Assembly: GCA_947628595.1 (NCBI GenBank)
Contig: CANRAN010000044.1
Coordinates: 1 to 9,190 of the forward strand
Reading direction: 5' to 3'
Origin: an uncultured Clostridia bacterium
GTDB lineage: Bacteria; Bacillota; Clostridia; Oscillospirales; Acutalibacteraceae
DNA: 9,190 bases
Shown here: positions 1 through 6,017 of the stretch, one piece after another
Position numbering within the stretch: the stretch's first letter is position 1
Layout of the letters: every line of letters begins with the position of its first letter
Made by a program: the position numbers and the translations under genes
The notes under the pieces: generated by a model
Told to the model about the DNA's origin: nothing
The model's input: the letters and a program-made list of their open reading frames with translations, nothing else
Database searches by the model: none

Positions 1-1796
1 TCAGGAGTATAGAATTTTGCTATTCCGCTTGCAACAATTCTATCATTTCCGGAACCGTCATCAAGAGTAAGCTTAAGCAGCTTTTTTGCCCTTTTTATAG
101 GCTCACAGGCTGTCACCTTTGCAACAGTAAGCCCGATTTTTGCAAAATCCTCAATTCCTATCATTGCAAGACCTTCGGTTTCTTCAGCTTTTTTGGCAGG
201 CTTTTTTTCTGGGTTATTGGTTTTGATAAGTTTGTTAAGCTCCTCAATTTCCTTTTCAACATCAATTCTTGGAAAAATTATCTCCCCCTTGTGTACTGTT
301 ACATTTTTCGGGAGAACCCCGAATACTGCCGTATTATCATATGTGACAGCATTCCCTGATGCACCTATCTGATCCCATACCTTGGGCATGGTTGAGGGCA
401 TGAATGCCGATAGGAGTGTAGAAACAATTCTGATTGAATCGAGTAGATTATAAAGTACGGTTGCAAGACGTGCTTTATTTGCCTCGTCCTTTGCAAGGAC
501 CCAAGGAGCGGTTTCATCAATATATTTATTTGCACGGGATACAACCTTGAATATTTCCGCAAGCGCATTATTAAGCTGAGTTTTGTCTATATACTCGTCC
601 ACGATATCGGAAAGACCGGTTACGGCGGATATAAGCTCATCATCAAATTCTCCGGTTTCTCTTTCCTCGGGGAGAGTTCCGCCGAAATATTTCTCGACCA
701 TGGCAACGGTTCTTGAAACGAGGTTGCCAAGACCGTTTGCAAGGTCGGTATTTATACGATTAATCATAATTTCATTTGAAAAGGAGCTGTCTGAGCCGAG
801 AGCCATTTCCCGCATTATATGATAACGTATAGCATCAGCACCGTAACGCTCACCGAGAACGAACGGGTCAACGATATTTCCGAGTGATTTACTCATCTTC
901 TGACCGTTAAAGGTTATCCAGCCGTGTACAGCAAGGTGTTTTGGCAGCGGCAGATCAAGAGCCATAAGCATAGCCGGCCATATTATAGCATGGAAACGCA
1001 TGATATCCTTTGCCACCATATGAACATCAGCAGGCCAGAATTTATCATAATCATTATATTTTTCATTATTATAGCCGAGTGCGGTTATATAGTTTGAAAG
1101 TGCATCTATCCATACATATACAACGTGCTTTTTATCGAAGGTGACAGGAATGCCCCATTTGAAACTTGTTCTTGAAACGCACAGATCTTCAAGCCCGGGA
1201 CGTATAAAGTTATTGACAAGCTCAACTGCTCTCGTTTTCGGTTGTAGATAATCTGTTTCCACAAGAAGCTTTTCTATTCTTTCGGCAAAGGGTGACATTT
1301 TGAAAAAATAAGCTTCCTCCCTTGCCTCAACGACTTCTCTTCCGCAGTCGGGACATTTTCCGTCAACGAGCTGTGAATCTGTCCAGAAGCTTTCGCATGG
1401 TGTACAGTATTTTCCCTTATATTCGCCCTTGTATATATATCCTCTGTCATATAATTCCTTGAATATCTTCTGAACCGCTTCAACATGGTAGTCATCTGTT
1501 GTGCGGATATATCTGTCATATTTAATATTCATAAAGCTCCATAGTCTTTTGAATATTTCCACGATCCCATCAACGTATTCCTTCGGTGTAACGCCCTTTT
1601 CCGCCGCTTTTTGTTCTATTTTCTGACCGTGCTCATCTGTACCCGTAAGGAACATTACATCATAACCCTGCATTCTGCGGTAACGTGCTATTGAATCACA
1701 AGCTGTTGTTGTGTAGCAATGACCTATATGTGGGTTGCCGGACGGATAGTAAATTGGTGTGGTAATATAATACTTTTCACCGATATGTTTATGCAT
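1..1796 (-). CDS. metG: Methionyl-tRNA synthetase, 3' end beyond window
   Basis: This cytoplasmic enzyme charges tRNA-Met with methionine using ATP, for both initiation and elongation. Reading the minus strand from the ATG at 1796-1794 gives 598 open codons before the window edge. The class I signatures are present: HIGH at residues 23-26 and KMSKS at 300-304 (bases 885-899). The connective insertion has a complete zinc knuckle, C131-T-P-C134 and C148-P-D-C151. A helical anticodon-binding region follows, then a Lys/Ala-rich linker near 525-543. From about residue 545 a C-terminal OB-fold tRNA-binding domain begins (ending LLKLTLDDGSGNDRIVASG and onward). That domain is usually about 110 residues, so roughly 50 residues are missing to the left. 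The start is supported by AGGAGG at 1803-1808. The gene lies 71 bases downstream of the thioesterase on the same strand but has its own promoter. I see no frameshift. Confidence 0.97.
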   Translation of the reverse strand, partial: MHKHIGEKYYITTPIYYPSGNPHIGHCYTTTACDSIARYRRMQGYDVMFLTGTDEHGQKIEQKAAEKGVTPKEYVDGIVEIFKRLWSFMNIKYDRYIRTTDDYHVEAVQKIFKELYDRGYIYKGEYKGKYCTPCESFWTDSQLVDGKCPDCGREVVEAREEAYFFKMSPFAERIEKLLVETDYLQPKTRAVELVNNFIRPGLEDLCVSRTSFKWGIPVTFDKKHVVYVWIDALSNYITALGYNNEKYNDYDKFWPADVHMVAKDIMRFHAIIWPAMLMALDLPLPKHLAVHGWITFNGQKMSKSLGNIVDPFVLGERYGADAIRYHIMREMALGSDSSFSNEIMINRINTDLANGLGNLVSRTVAMVEKYFGGTLPEERETGEFDDELISAVTGLSDIVDEYIDKTQLNNALAEIFKVVSRANKYIDETAPWVLAKDEANKARLATVLYNLLDSIRIVSTLLSAFMPSTMPKVWDQIGASGNAVTYDNTAVFGVLPKNVTVHKGEIIFPRIDVEKEIEELNKLIKTNNPEKKPAKKAEETEGLAMIGIEDFAKIGLTVAKVTACEPIKRAKKLLKLTLDDGSGNDRIVASGIAKFYTP

Positions 1797-1826
1797 ATTA
1801 ATCCTCCTCTTTCTACTCCGAATAAT

Positions 1827-1855
1827 ATTATATTATACTATTTATAATAATTCAA
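1827..1855 (-). promoter_or_regulatory. Sigma-A-type promoter for metG
   Basis: On the minus strand TTGAAT (1855-1850) is followed by a 17-base spacer and a perfect TATAAT (1832-1827). The -10 ends 30 bases before the metG start codon and the AGGAGG site lies between. I saw no T-box specifier stem or antiterminator: the space between promoter and start is far too short for the T-box leader often found on synthetase genes in Bacillota. metG may also receive read-through from the thioesterase gene. Confidence 0.7.
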
Positions 1856-1867
1856 TGGTTTTGAAGC

Positions 1868-2263
1868 TTATTTATCAAGCTTTGCGTTTGTTTTTTCCAT
1901 AAAGCGTTGGGATTTTACAGTAAATCTTTCATGCTTTCCTGTTGCGATTACTCCGGCATTATCTCTTGCCGTAAGCTCAAAGGTGTATTTCCTGTCTGCA
2001 ATATCTGTGAGCCTTGCTTCTGCAATTATTTCGGCTCCGAGCGATGATGCACTTATATGATTAATACTTATCATTGTTCCGACAGTAGTTATTCCCTCGG
2101 GCAGATATGGCTGAACAAGCTCACAGGCGGCCTTTTCCATGAGTGCGGCAACAACAGGTGTCGCAAGAACCTCAAGAGTTCCGCTTCCCACATTAACGGC
2201 AAGCATGGCTTCATCTACATTTGCACTGATTTCCTTTACAATTCCGGTAGTTATATCATTCAT
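1868..2263 (-). CDS. Hotdog-fold acyl-CoA thioesterase, FlK-like
   Basis: A 131-residue cytoplasmic protein resembling the fluoroacetyl-CoA thioesterase (FlK) family of single-domain hotdog thioesterases, which hydrolyse short acyl-CoAs. The core reads EVLATPVVAALMEKAACELV, then TVGTMISINHISASSLG, then GKHERFTVKSQRF. T35, E43 and H69 have the same spacing (8 and 26 residues) as the FlK catalytic triad T42/E50/H76 as I recall it. The two phenylalanines of the FlK lid (F33, F36) would align with G26 and T29, so the fluorine-selective gate is absent and the true substrate is probably an ordinary short acyl-CoA (inference). The ATG is preceded by AGGGAGA about 8 bases upstream. It lies upstream of metG on the same strand and divergent from the acyltransferase gene. 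The family is fairly sure; the substrate is unknown. Confidence 0.85.
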   Translation of the reverse strand: MNDITTGIVKEISANVDEAMLAVNVGSGTLEVLATPVVAALMEKAACELVQPYLPEGITTVGTMISINHISASSLGAEIIAEARLTDIADRKYTFELTARDNAGVIATGKHERFTVKSQRFMEKTNAKLDK

Positions 2264-2286
2264 TTTACAAATTCTCCCTTTCTGTA

Positions 2287-2315
2287 TTGATAAAATTTGT
2301 TTTTGCTGTTATAAT
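2287..2315 (+). promoter_or_regulatory. Sigma-A-type promoter for the acyltransferase operon
   Basis: TTGATA (2287-2292), a 17-base spacer and a perfect TATAAT (2310-2315) face the plus-strand acyltransferase gene. Transcription would begin near 2322 and leave a leader of about 95 nt before the TTG start at 2418. No convincing hairpin was seen in that leader. Confidence 0.65.
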
Positions 2316-2335
2316 ATTTTACAAGAGGTACTATA

Positions 2336-2344
2336 AGTATAGCA
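2336..2344 (-). promoter_or_regulatory. Possible extended -10 promoter for the thioesterase
   Basis: The minus strand reads TGCTATACT, an extended -10 (TGnTATAAT-like), about 72 bases before the thioesterase start. No good -35 is present at the expected distance, which is tolerated by extended -10 promoters. It lies just past the plus-strand promoter at 2287-2315, so the two divergent transcripts would overlap. Tentative. Confidence 0.35.
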
Positions 2345-2405
2345 CATAAATATCAAAAATAAAACATATCTCTGATTTTTTCATTCGGCTGCTGTATATG
2401 AATAA

Positions 2406-2420
2406 GGGGGGGAGAACTTG
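2406..2420 (+). promoter_or_regulatory. Ribosome binding site with G7 run deciding a TTG start
   Basis: A run of seven G (2406-2412) followed by AG forms the only purine-rich ribosome binding site ahead of the acyltransferase frame. The first in-frame initiator after it is TTG at 2418-2420. An ATG at 2398-2400 is in another frame and stops after about 26 codons. The TTG is therefore the best start. The length of the G run sets the spacing between ribosome binding site and start. Confidence 0.55.
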
Positions 2421-3191
2421 GCTGAATCCAAAACCAAGACGAAAAAAAAACAAAGGATATACCTTCTTGATGAGCTGAGAGGCTTTGCAATTTTTTGTAT
2501 GGTATTTTATCATGCATTCTATACAATAGGAATATTTTTTAACTGGGACTGGGGCAGAGTTCTACTGAATTTTTTTGCACCTGCAGAACCGTTCTTTGCA
2601 GGCTTGTTTATTTTTATATCGGGAATATGCTCAAACCTCAGCCATTCAAATACCGAGAGAGGGGCAAGGCTTTTTTTTATAGCATATATTCTGACGGTTG
2701 TTACATACTTTGTCGTGGGCAGTGATTCCGCAATAAGATTCGGTATCCTGCATATGCTGTCTGTTTGTATGATGCTATACGGAATACTATCAAATATATG
2801 CAAGCTTATACCCATATGGGTTGGATTTGCTGTAAATGTAATACTGTTTGTACTTACTTTTGGGGTAACGTCCGGCTATGTAGGAATACCTTTCGTATGG
2901 ACATTGAATTTGCCTGTCGAGTGGTATCAGACAGATTTTCTGTATCCGCTTGGATTTATAGGAACAGGCTTTATCTCAAGCGACTATTTTGCTTTATTCC
3001 CGTGGATGTTCCTGTTTTTTGCGGGAGGATATTTCGGAAGACTTGCAGTACAAAAGAAATTTCCGAAAATGGCATATAAAAATTATATTCCGTTTTTTAC
3101 ATTTCTTGGTAAATATTCATTGATTATATATCTTGCACATCAGCCGATTATATTCGGTATATGTGAGGGTATAAGGCATATTATTAAATAA
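2418..3191 (+). CDS. Multi-pass membrane acyltransferase, HGSNAT/DUF1624 type
   Basis: A 257-residue integral membrane protein resembling the catalytic domain of heparan-alpha-glucosaminide N-acetyltransferase (HGSNAT, DUF1624). This family is thought to move an acetyl group across the membrane onto a sugar or cell-envelope acceptor. After a Lys-rich cytoplasmic N-terminus (residues 3-12) comes the hallmark RIYLLDELRGFAIFCMVFYH (D18, R21, H32). It is followed by FISGICSNLS (67-75), FGILHMLSVCM with H112, FPWMFLFFAGGYFGR (194-208) and a last helix with YLAHQP and H241. About seven hydrophobic segments can be counted. Translation begins at TTG after a G-rich ribosome binding site. A nine-A run lies at codons 9-12. 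It leads a plus-strand group with the three-helix protein and the HAD phosphatase. The acceptor is unknown. An acyltransferase-3 or OpgC relative is the main alternative. Confidence 0.82.
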   Translation: MAESKTKTKKKQRIYLLDELRGFAIFCMVFYHAFYTIGIFFNWDWGRVLLNFFAPAEPFFAGLFIFISGICSNLSHSNTERGARLFFIAYILTVVTYFVVGSDSAIRFGILHMLSVCMMLYGILSNICKLIPIWVGFAVNVILFVLTFGVTSGYVGIPFVWTLNLPVEWYQTDFLYPLGFIGTGFISSDYFALFPWMFLFFAGGYFGRLAVQKKFPKMAYKNYIPFFTFLGKYSLIIYLAHQPIIFGICEGIRHIIK

Positions 3192-3230
3192 AAATTTATA
3201 TGGAAATTCTTATTTATCGTTTCTGCTGCG

Positions 3231-3284
3231 TTATCTGTTTTTTATCAAGGCATTGAGCGTAACGGAAGTGATGATTACAGATAA
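3231..3284 (+). repeat. 8-bp inverted repeat in the 123-base spacer
   Basis: TTATCTGT (3231-3238) and ACAGATAA (3277-3284) are perfect inverse copies separated by 38 bases. They sit between the acyltransferase and the next gene. The right arm overlaps a weak promoter-like pair, TTGAGC (3253-3258) with TACAGA (3276-3281) at 17-base spacing. It could be an operator or an RNA stem, or chance in AT-rich DNA. No T-tract terminator is seen in the spacer. Confidence 0.25.
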
Positions 3285-3314
3285 AAAAATAATAAGATAT
3301 GGAGGTTTTTAATT

Positions 3315-4013
3315 ATGAAAAAAGAATTATCGGATAAGAAAGAGGAAACAAAAAATGCAGAGGTCAATGAGAAAAAGGGAGATACTGCCGAAAATAAGGC
3401 AGATAAATCCAATGTACTCCAAACTGACCCTGCATATAAATCGGGAAAAAGGCTTTATGATATTGGTCTGGGTATAATGAGTGTAATATTGGTGCTGAAT
3501 TTGTTTTTGACTTTTATGGATTTTGAAATTTATATAGGAGGAGTGATATGCTCAAGGTTCGTTATATTTATTTATCTCATCCCCTGTATTTTAATGATAA
3601 TAGGTCTTTTAAAGTCGAATAAGGCGGCTAAAAAATTGGAAACCAAGGGAAAAGGGGATAAAACCTGTTTTATAATTATATCTGCGCTTGCTGTTTTTAT
3701 AGTTTTCGGCGGTACATTCGAGGCATTTTTCCCGTCCTATCATGTGTATGATATTGAAAATGCGAAAGCATCAGATGGGAGAGAGTTTTTGGCCGTCAAG
3801 AGTGAAACAGTCAATATGTTTGGAGAAAGGCACGAGAAAATGCCGGGATTTTATGATATTGATATATACAATGTAAATGGAATTTTTGCAAAAAAGGTTA
3901 TAAGCTGTCCGGTTCATGATGGAGAATATGAAATTGAAAAAATGGATGATGGAAGATATAGGCTCGTTGTGTCCTATCTCGGAAGAGAGGAAGGCTATCC
4001 GTTTGAGGGATAA
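3315..4013 (+). CDS. Three-helix membrane protein of unknown function
   Basis: I do not recognise a family for this 232-residue protein. Residues 1-47 are highly charged (Lys/Glu rich), likely cytoplasmic and disordered. Three hydrophobic segments follow at about 48-67, 80-99 and 118-138. Between the second and third is a basic loop (SNKAAKKLETKGKGDK). If the N-terminus is inside, the last 94 residues lie outside the cell. This part looks like a small beta-rich domain with repeated polar turns (DGREF, DGEYEIEKMDDGRYRLVVSY). The start is supported by GGAGG at 3301-3305, 9 bases before the ATG. It stops 10 bases before the phosphatase gene, which suggests co-transcription. It may also be read from the acyltransferase promoter 123 bases upstream of it. 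No catalytic motif is visible. Confidence 0.85.
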   Translation: MKKELSDKKEETKNAEVNEKKGDTAENKADKSNVLQTDPAYKSGKRLYDIGLGIMSVILVLNLFLTFMDFEIYIGGVICSRFVIFIYLIPCILMIIGLLKSNKAAKKLETKGKGDKTCFIIISALAVFIVFGGTFEAFFPSYHVYDIENAKASDGREFLAVKSETVNMFGERHEKMPGFYDIDIYNVNGIFAKKVISCPVHDGEYEIEKMDDGRYRLVVSYLGREEGYPFEG

Positions 4014-4023
4014 CAGTTGGAAT

Positions 4024-4707
4024 ATGAAGAAATATGATATAGCATTATTTGACCTTGACGGGACGTTGAGCGAATCCGAAGAGGGTATTCTGGACAGTGT
4101 GCGTACGATTTTCAAGGAAACAAAAAGACCATTGCCGGCTGAAAGGGTTATTAGAAGCTTTATAGGACCTCCTATGTATGACAGTCTTATACGGTGCGGC
4201 TTTGAGCAGGAGGATGCACGTAAGGCAATGGAGATATATAAGAGGAGTTATATAGAAAGCGGTATTTATAAAAATAAATTGTATGAGGGAATTGATGATG
4301 TTCTCAGAAAGCTTAAATCCGAGGGAGTGAGGCTTGGTGTGGCATCCTCGAAATATCAGAAGTTTACGGACAGAGTTATAAATATGCTTGGGATTGAGGA
4401 ATTTTTTGACATGGTCGGCGGTTCAACCTTGAAATCTGATAAGCCCATAGACGGTTGTAAGCCGAGGTGGAGTAAGCTTGATGTTATAAATTATGTCATT
4501 GATGACCTGCGAACGGGCAAGGATGACAGAATAGTTATGATAGGGGATACCGGTTTTGACGCCGAGGGTGCCGCAAGGGCAGGAGTCGATTTTATCGGCT
4601 GTATTTACGGTTACGGGACTAAAGAGGATATGGAGGAGAATTATTCAATAGGAACTCCGATTTTTGCGGAAAATCCGATGGATATTATTCCTATAATTAT
4701 AGGCTGA
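4024..4707 (+). CDS. HAD-superfamily phosphatase, phosphoglycolate phosphatase-like
   Basis: A 227-residue cytoplasmic phosphatase of HAD subfamily IA, the Gph/PpaX/5'-nucleotidase-like group, that would dephosphorylate a small phosphometabolite. Motif I is FDLDGTLSES with nucleophile D10 and acid/base D12. A helical cap follows (about 17-85). Motif II is GVASSK (S108), the motif III lysine is probably K151, and motif IV is MIGDTGFDAEGAARAG (D175, D179). The tail IGCIYGYGTKEDMEE is typical of this group. The frame is open back to 3916, but that would overlap the previous gene by 98 bases. The ATG at 4024 puts motif I at the usual place and follows the upstream stop by 10 bases. Its ribosome binding site is weak (GAGGG at 4006-4010), so translational coupling is likely. 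The substrate cannot be told from sequence. Confidence 0.88.
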   Translation: MKKYDIALFDLDGTLSESEEGILDSVRTIFKETKRPLPAERVIRSFIGPPMYDSLIRCGFEQEDARKAMEIYKRSYIESGIYKNKLYEGIDDVLRKLKSEGVRLGVASSKYQKFTDRVINMLGIEEFFDMVGGSTLKSDKPIDGCKPRWSKLDVINYVIDDLRTGKDDRIVMIGDTGFDAEGAARAGVDFIGCIYGYGTKEDMEENYSIGTPIFAENPMDIIPIIIG

Positions 4708-4713
4708 TAATAT
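4682..4713. terminator. AT-rich dyad between convergent genes, possible bidirectional terminator
   Basis: The perfect palindrome CCTATAATTATAGG (4690-4703) is flanked by further inverted arms ATATTAT (4682-4688) and ATAATAT (4707-4713). Together they give a stem of about 12 pairs with a small internal loop. It covers the last codons and stop of the phosphatase and lies just before the stop of the convergent SpoIID-like gene at 4723. There is no good T-tract on either side and the stem is AT-rich, so termination activity is uncertain. Confidence 0.35.
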
Positions 4714-4722
4714 ATCCGTATG

Positions 4723-5784
4723 TCAGGTGCTTGTTATTTGTATGCCCTGATAGTAGTGTTTCAGAATTTCCTTATATCCCGAACCTTGCTCAGCCATTCC
4801 TTGGGCACCCCATTGGCTTAGACCCACTCCGTGGCCGTACCCTCGAACGGTGAAGGTGAATTTTTTGTCAGAGTATTCAATCTCGAATGCGGCACTTCTT
4901 AGGTCGAAGGCTTGACGTATATCCGAACCCGTGAATTTCTTTCCTCCTATTGTAATTTCCGTGACCGAGCCTGATGACGTGCGTTTAATCTCACTAATGT
5001 AGTTTTCGGGCTTGCCTGTAAGCTTTATGTCCTTGCAGAGCGAGGACATTTTTTCTTTAAATTCACTATCGGAAAAGCTGCATTTTGTAAGATAATCCGG
5101 TGCATTTATATCTGTCGGACTCGGAACGGCAATCAGGTGCTTATCCTCAGAACCGAATATGTCTTTTGCGTTTTCTGTCGTTCCGCTTGAAATCGCATGG
5201 TAGCAGGCGTCAATCAGTTCCCCGCTTTCGTCTGTTAAAACCTCACCGAAAACGGAATTGACGGCGGAATTTATTTTTTCTATACTGTCATTATAAAGGT
5301 TGCCCCATTTTTTACGTAGCTGCTCGTCACTAAGATAAAATTGACCGTTTGACAGGTCGGCGGAAAAATCCGCTCCCTTGAGCTTAGCGTCGGGATTTTC
5401 CTTTTGTATATTTCTTAACCTGCTAAAATGTGTATATAGTGCAACGGCCTGTGCTTTCAGTGCTTCAGCTTCAAAGGATGGCGGCATTTCGTATGCAAGC
5501 GCACCATAGCAAAATTCCCTGTCCTTAACAGATATAACCTTTCCGCTCGATGTATCAAGTATTTTGAATATATTTTCCTCATTATTATTATTACTATCTG
5601 CGGAATTTTCCTCTGAAACTTCGTTATTATTACTGTTTGGATTTGTTTTTTCATTTTTCTCGGTAACGGACAATGCTGCGGCAGCCTCGTTATCAGATGG
5701 TGCTATTCCGTTTTTGGCGGAAATAAGCGGTAAAACAGCCATGATAAAAAAGCATAACAGTGCGGAAATTATTTTTTTTCTCAT
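4723..5784 (-). CDS. spoIID: SpoIID/LytB-domain peptidoglycan lytic transglycosylase
   Basis: A 353-residue envelope protein of the SpoIID family. In B. subtilis SpoIID cuts glycan strands stripped of their peptides during engulfment of the forespore. A single N-terminal signal anchor (MRKKIISALLCFFIMAVLPL) is followed by a low-complexity Asn/Ser/Glu linker at residues 44-71. The catalytic domain begins with FCYGALAYEMPPSFEAEALK, in which E99 matches the family catalytic glutamate. CYHAISSGTTENAKDIFG (194-211) and GYGHGVGLSQWGAQGMA (315-331) complete the signature. The length is close to B. subtilis SpoIID. The frame extends 17 codons further upstream, but the ATG at 5784 directly precedes the signal anchor and has GAGGT 5 bases away. 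No clear promoter is seen. A sporulation role is probable, but other SpoIID/LytB proteins act in vegetative wall turnover. Confidence 0.88.
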   Translation of the reverse strand: MRKKIISALLCFFIMAVLPLISAKNGIAPSDNEAAAALSVTEKNEKTNPNSNNNEVSEENSADSNNNNEENIFKILDTSSGKVISVKDREFCYGALAYEMPPSFEAEALKAQAVALYTHFSRLRNIQKENPDAKLKGADFSADLSNGQFYLSDEQLRKKWGNLYNDSIEKINSAVNSVFGEVLTDESGELIDACYHAISSGTTENAKDIFGSEDKHLIAVPSPTDINAPDYLTKCSFSDSEFKEKMSSLCKDIKLTGKPENYISEIKRTSSGSVTEITIGGKKFTGSDIRQAFDLRSAAFEIEYSDKKFTFTVRGYGHGVGLSQWGAQGMAEQGSGYKEILKHYYQGIQITST

Positions 5785-5823
5785 ATTATACCTCACATTT
5801 TTTAAAATAAGTATTCGCCTTCC

Positions 5824-5852
5824 TTGACATAGCACTAAAAAAAAGTTAAAAT
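5824..5852 (+). promoter_or_regulatory. Strong sigma-A promoter for citrate synthase
   Basis: A perfect TTGACA (5824-5829) is followed by a 17-base spacer and TAAAAT (5847-5852). It is the best promoter match in the window. Transcription would start near 5859-5861 and make a leader of about 160-170 nt before citrate synthase. It lies 40 bases upstream of the divergent SpoIID-like gene. Confidence 0.8.
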
Positions 5853-5891
5853 ATATATATCGGGCGATGGTGCCTTTCGGATTCGTTGAGA

Positions 5892-5905
5892 GGCAAGCTG
5901 TTGCC
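5892..5905. repeat. GGCAA-N4-TTGCC dyad
   Basis: A perfect 5+5 inverted repeat about 33 bases after the predicted transcription start of citrate synthase. As RNA it is a compact hairpin with loop GCTG; as DNA it could be an operator for a dimeric repressor. It overlaps the right arm of the upstream 8-bp hairpin. Confidence 0.4.
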
Positions 5906-5931
5906 GTTACGATTTTAAGGGGTACTAAATA

Positions 5932-5945
5932 TGTAACCGCTGATA
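5932..5945 (+). promoter_or_regulatory. cre-like site (CcpA) in the citrate synthase leader
   Basis: TGTAACCGCTGATA matches the catabolite-responsive element consensus TGWNANCGNTNWCA at every defined position except the thirteenth (T for C). It lies about 73 bases after the predicted transcription start, where bound CcpA could block elongating polymerase. Citrate synthase is a known CcpA target in B. subtilis (citZ), which makes the location sensible. A 14-base match with one deviation can occur by chance. Confidence 0.4.
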
Positions 5946-6017
5946 TATGATTATATGCCAGTGTGCAGTTTTATATTCGCCTTTGGGAACACTATGAAAC
6001 AGATAAAGAGATAAAGG

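Noticed and set aside
1797..1867. T-box leader for metG
   Set aside because: The spacer is only 71 bases and a complete promoter sits 30 bases from the start, leaving no room for a T-box.
3916..4023. Upstream in-frame extension of the HAD phosphatase
   Set aside because: It would overlap the preceding gene by 98 bases and add 36 residues with no family similarity before motif I. The ATG at 4024 gives a standard N-terminus.
5785..5835. Seventeen-codon upstream extension of the SpoIID-like protein
   Set aside because: It would put charged residues before the signal anchor and has no ribosome binding site, whereas the ATG at 5784 has GAGGT at proper spacing.
5862..5905. Fluoride-riboswitch-like opening GGGCGATGG
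   Set aside because: The matching TTCGCC is about 110 bases away instead of a few bases, and the TGATG(A)C-type 3' pseudoknot strand is not seen.
5947..5997. Possible 16-codon leader peptide (MIICQCAVLYSPLGTL) in the citrate synthase leader
   Set aside because: There is no ribosome binding site before its ATG, and it shows no run of regulatory codons typical of attenuation peptides.
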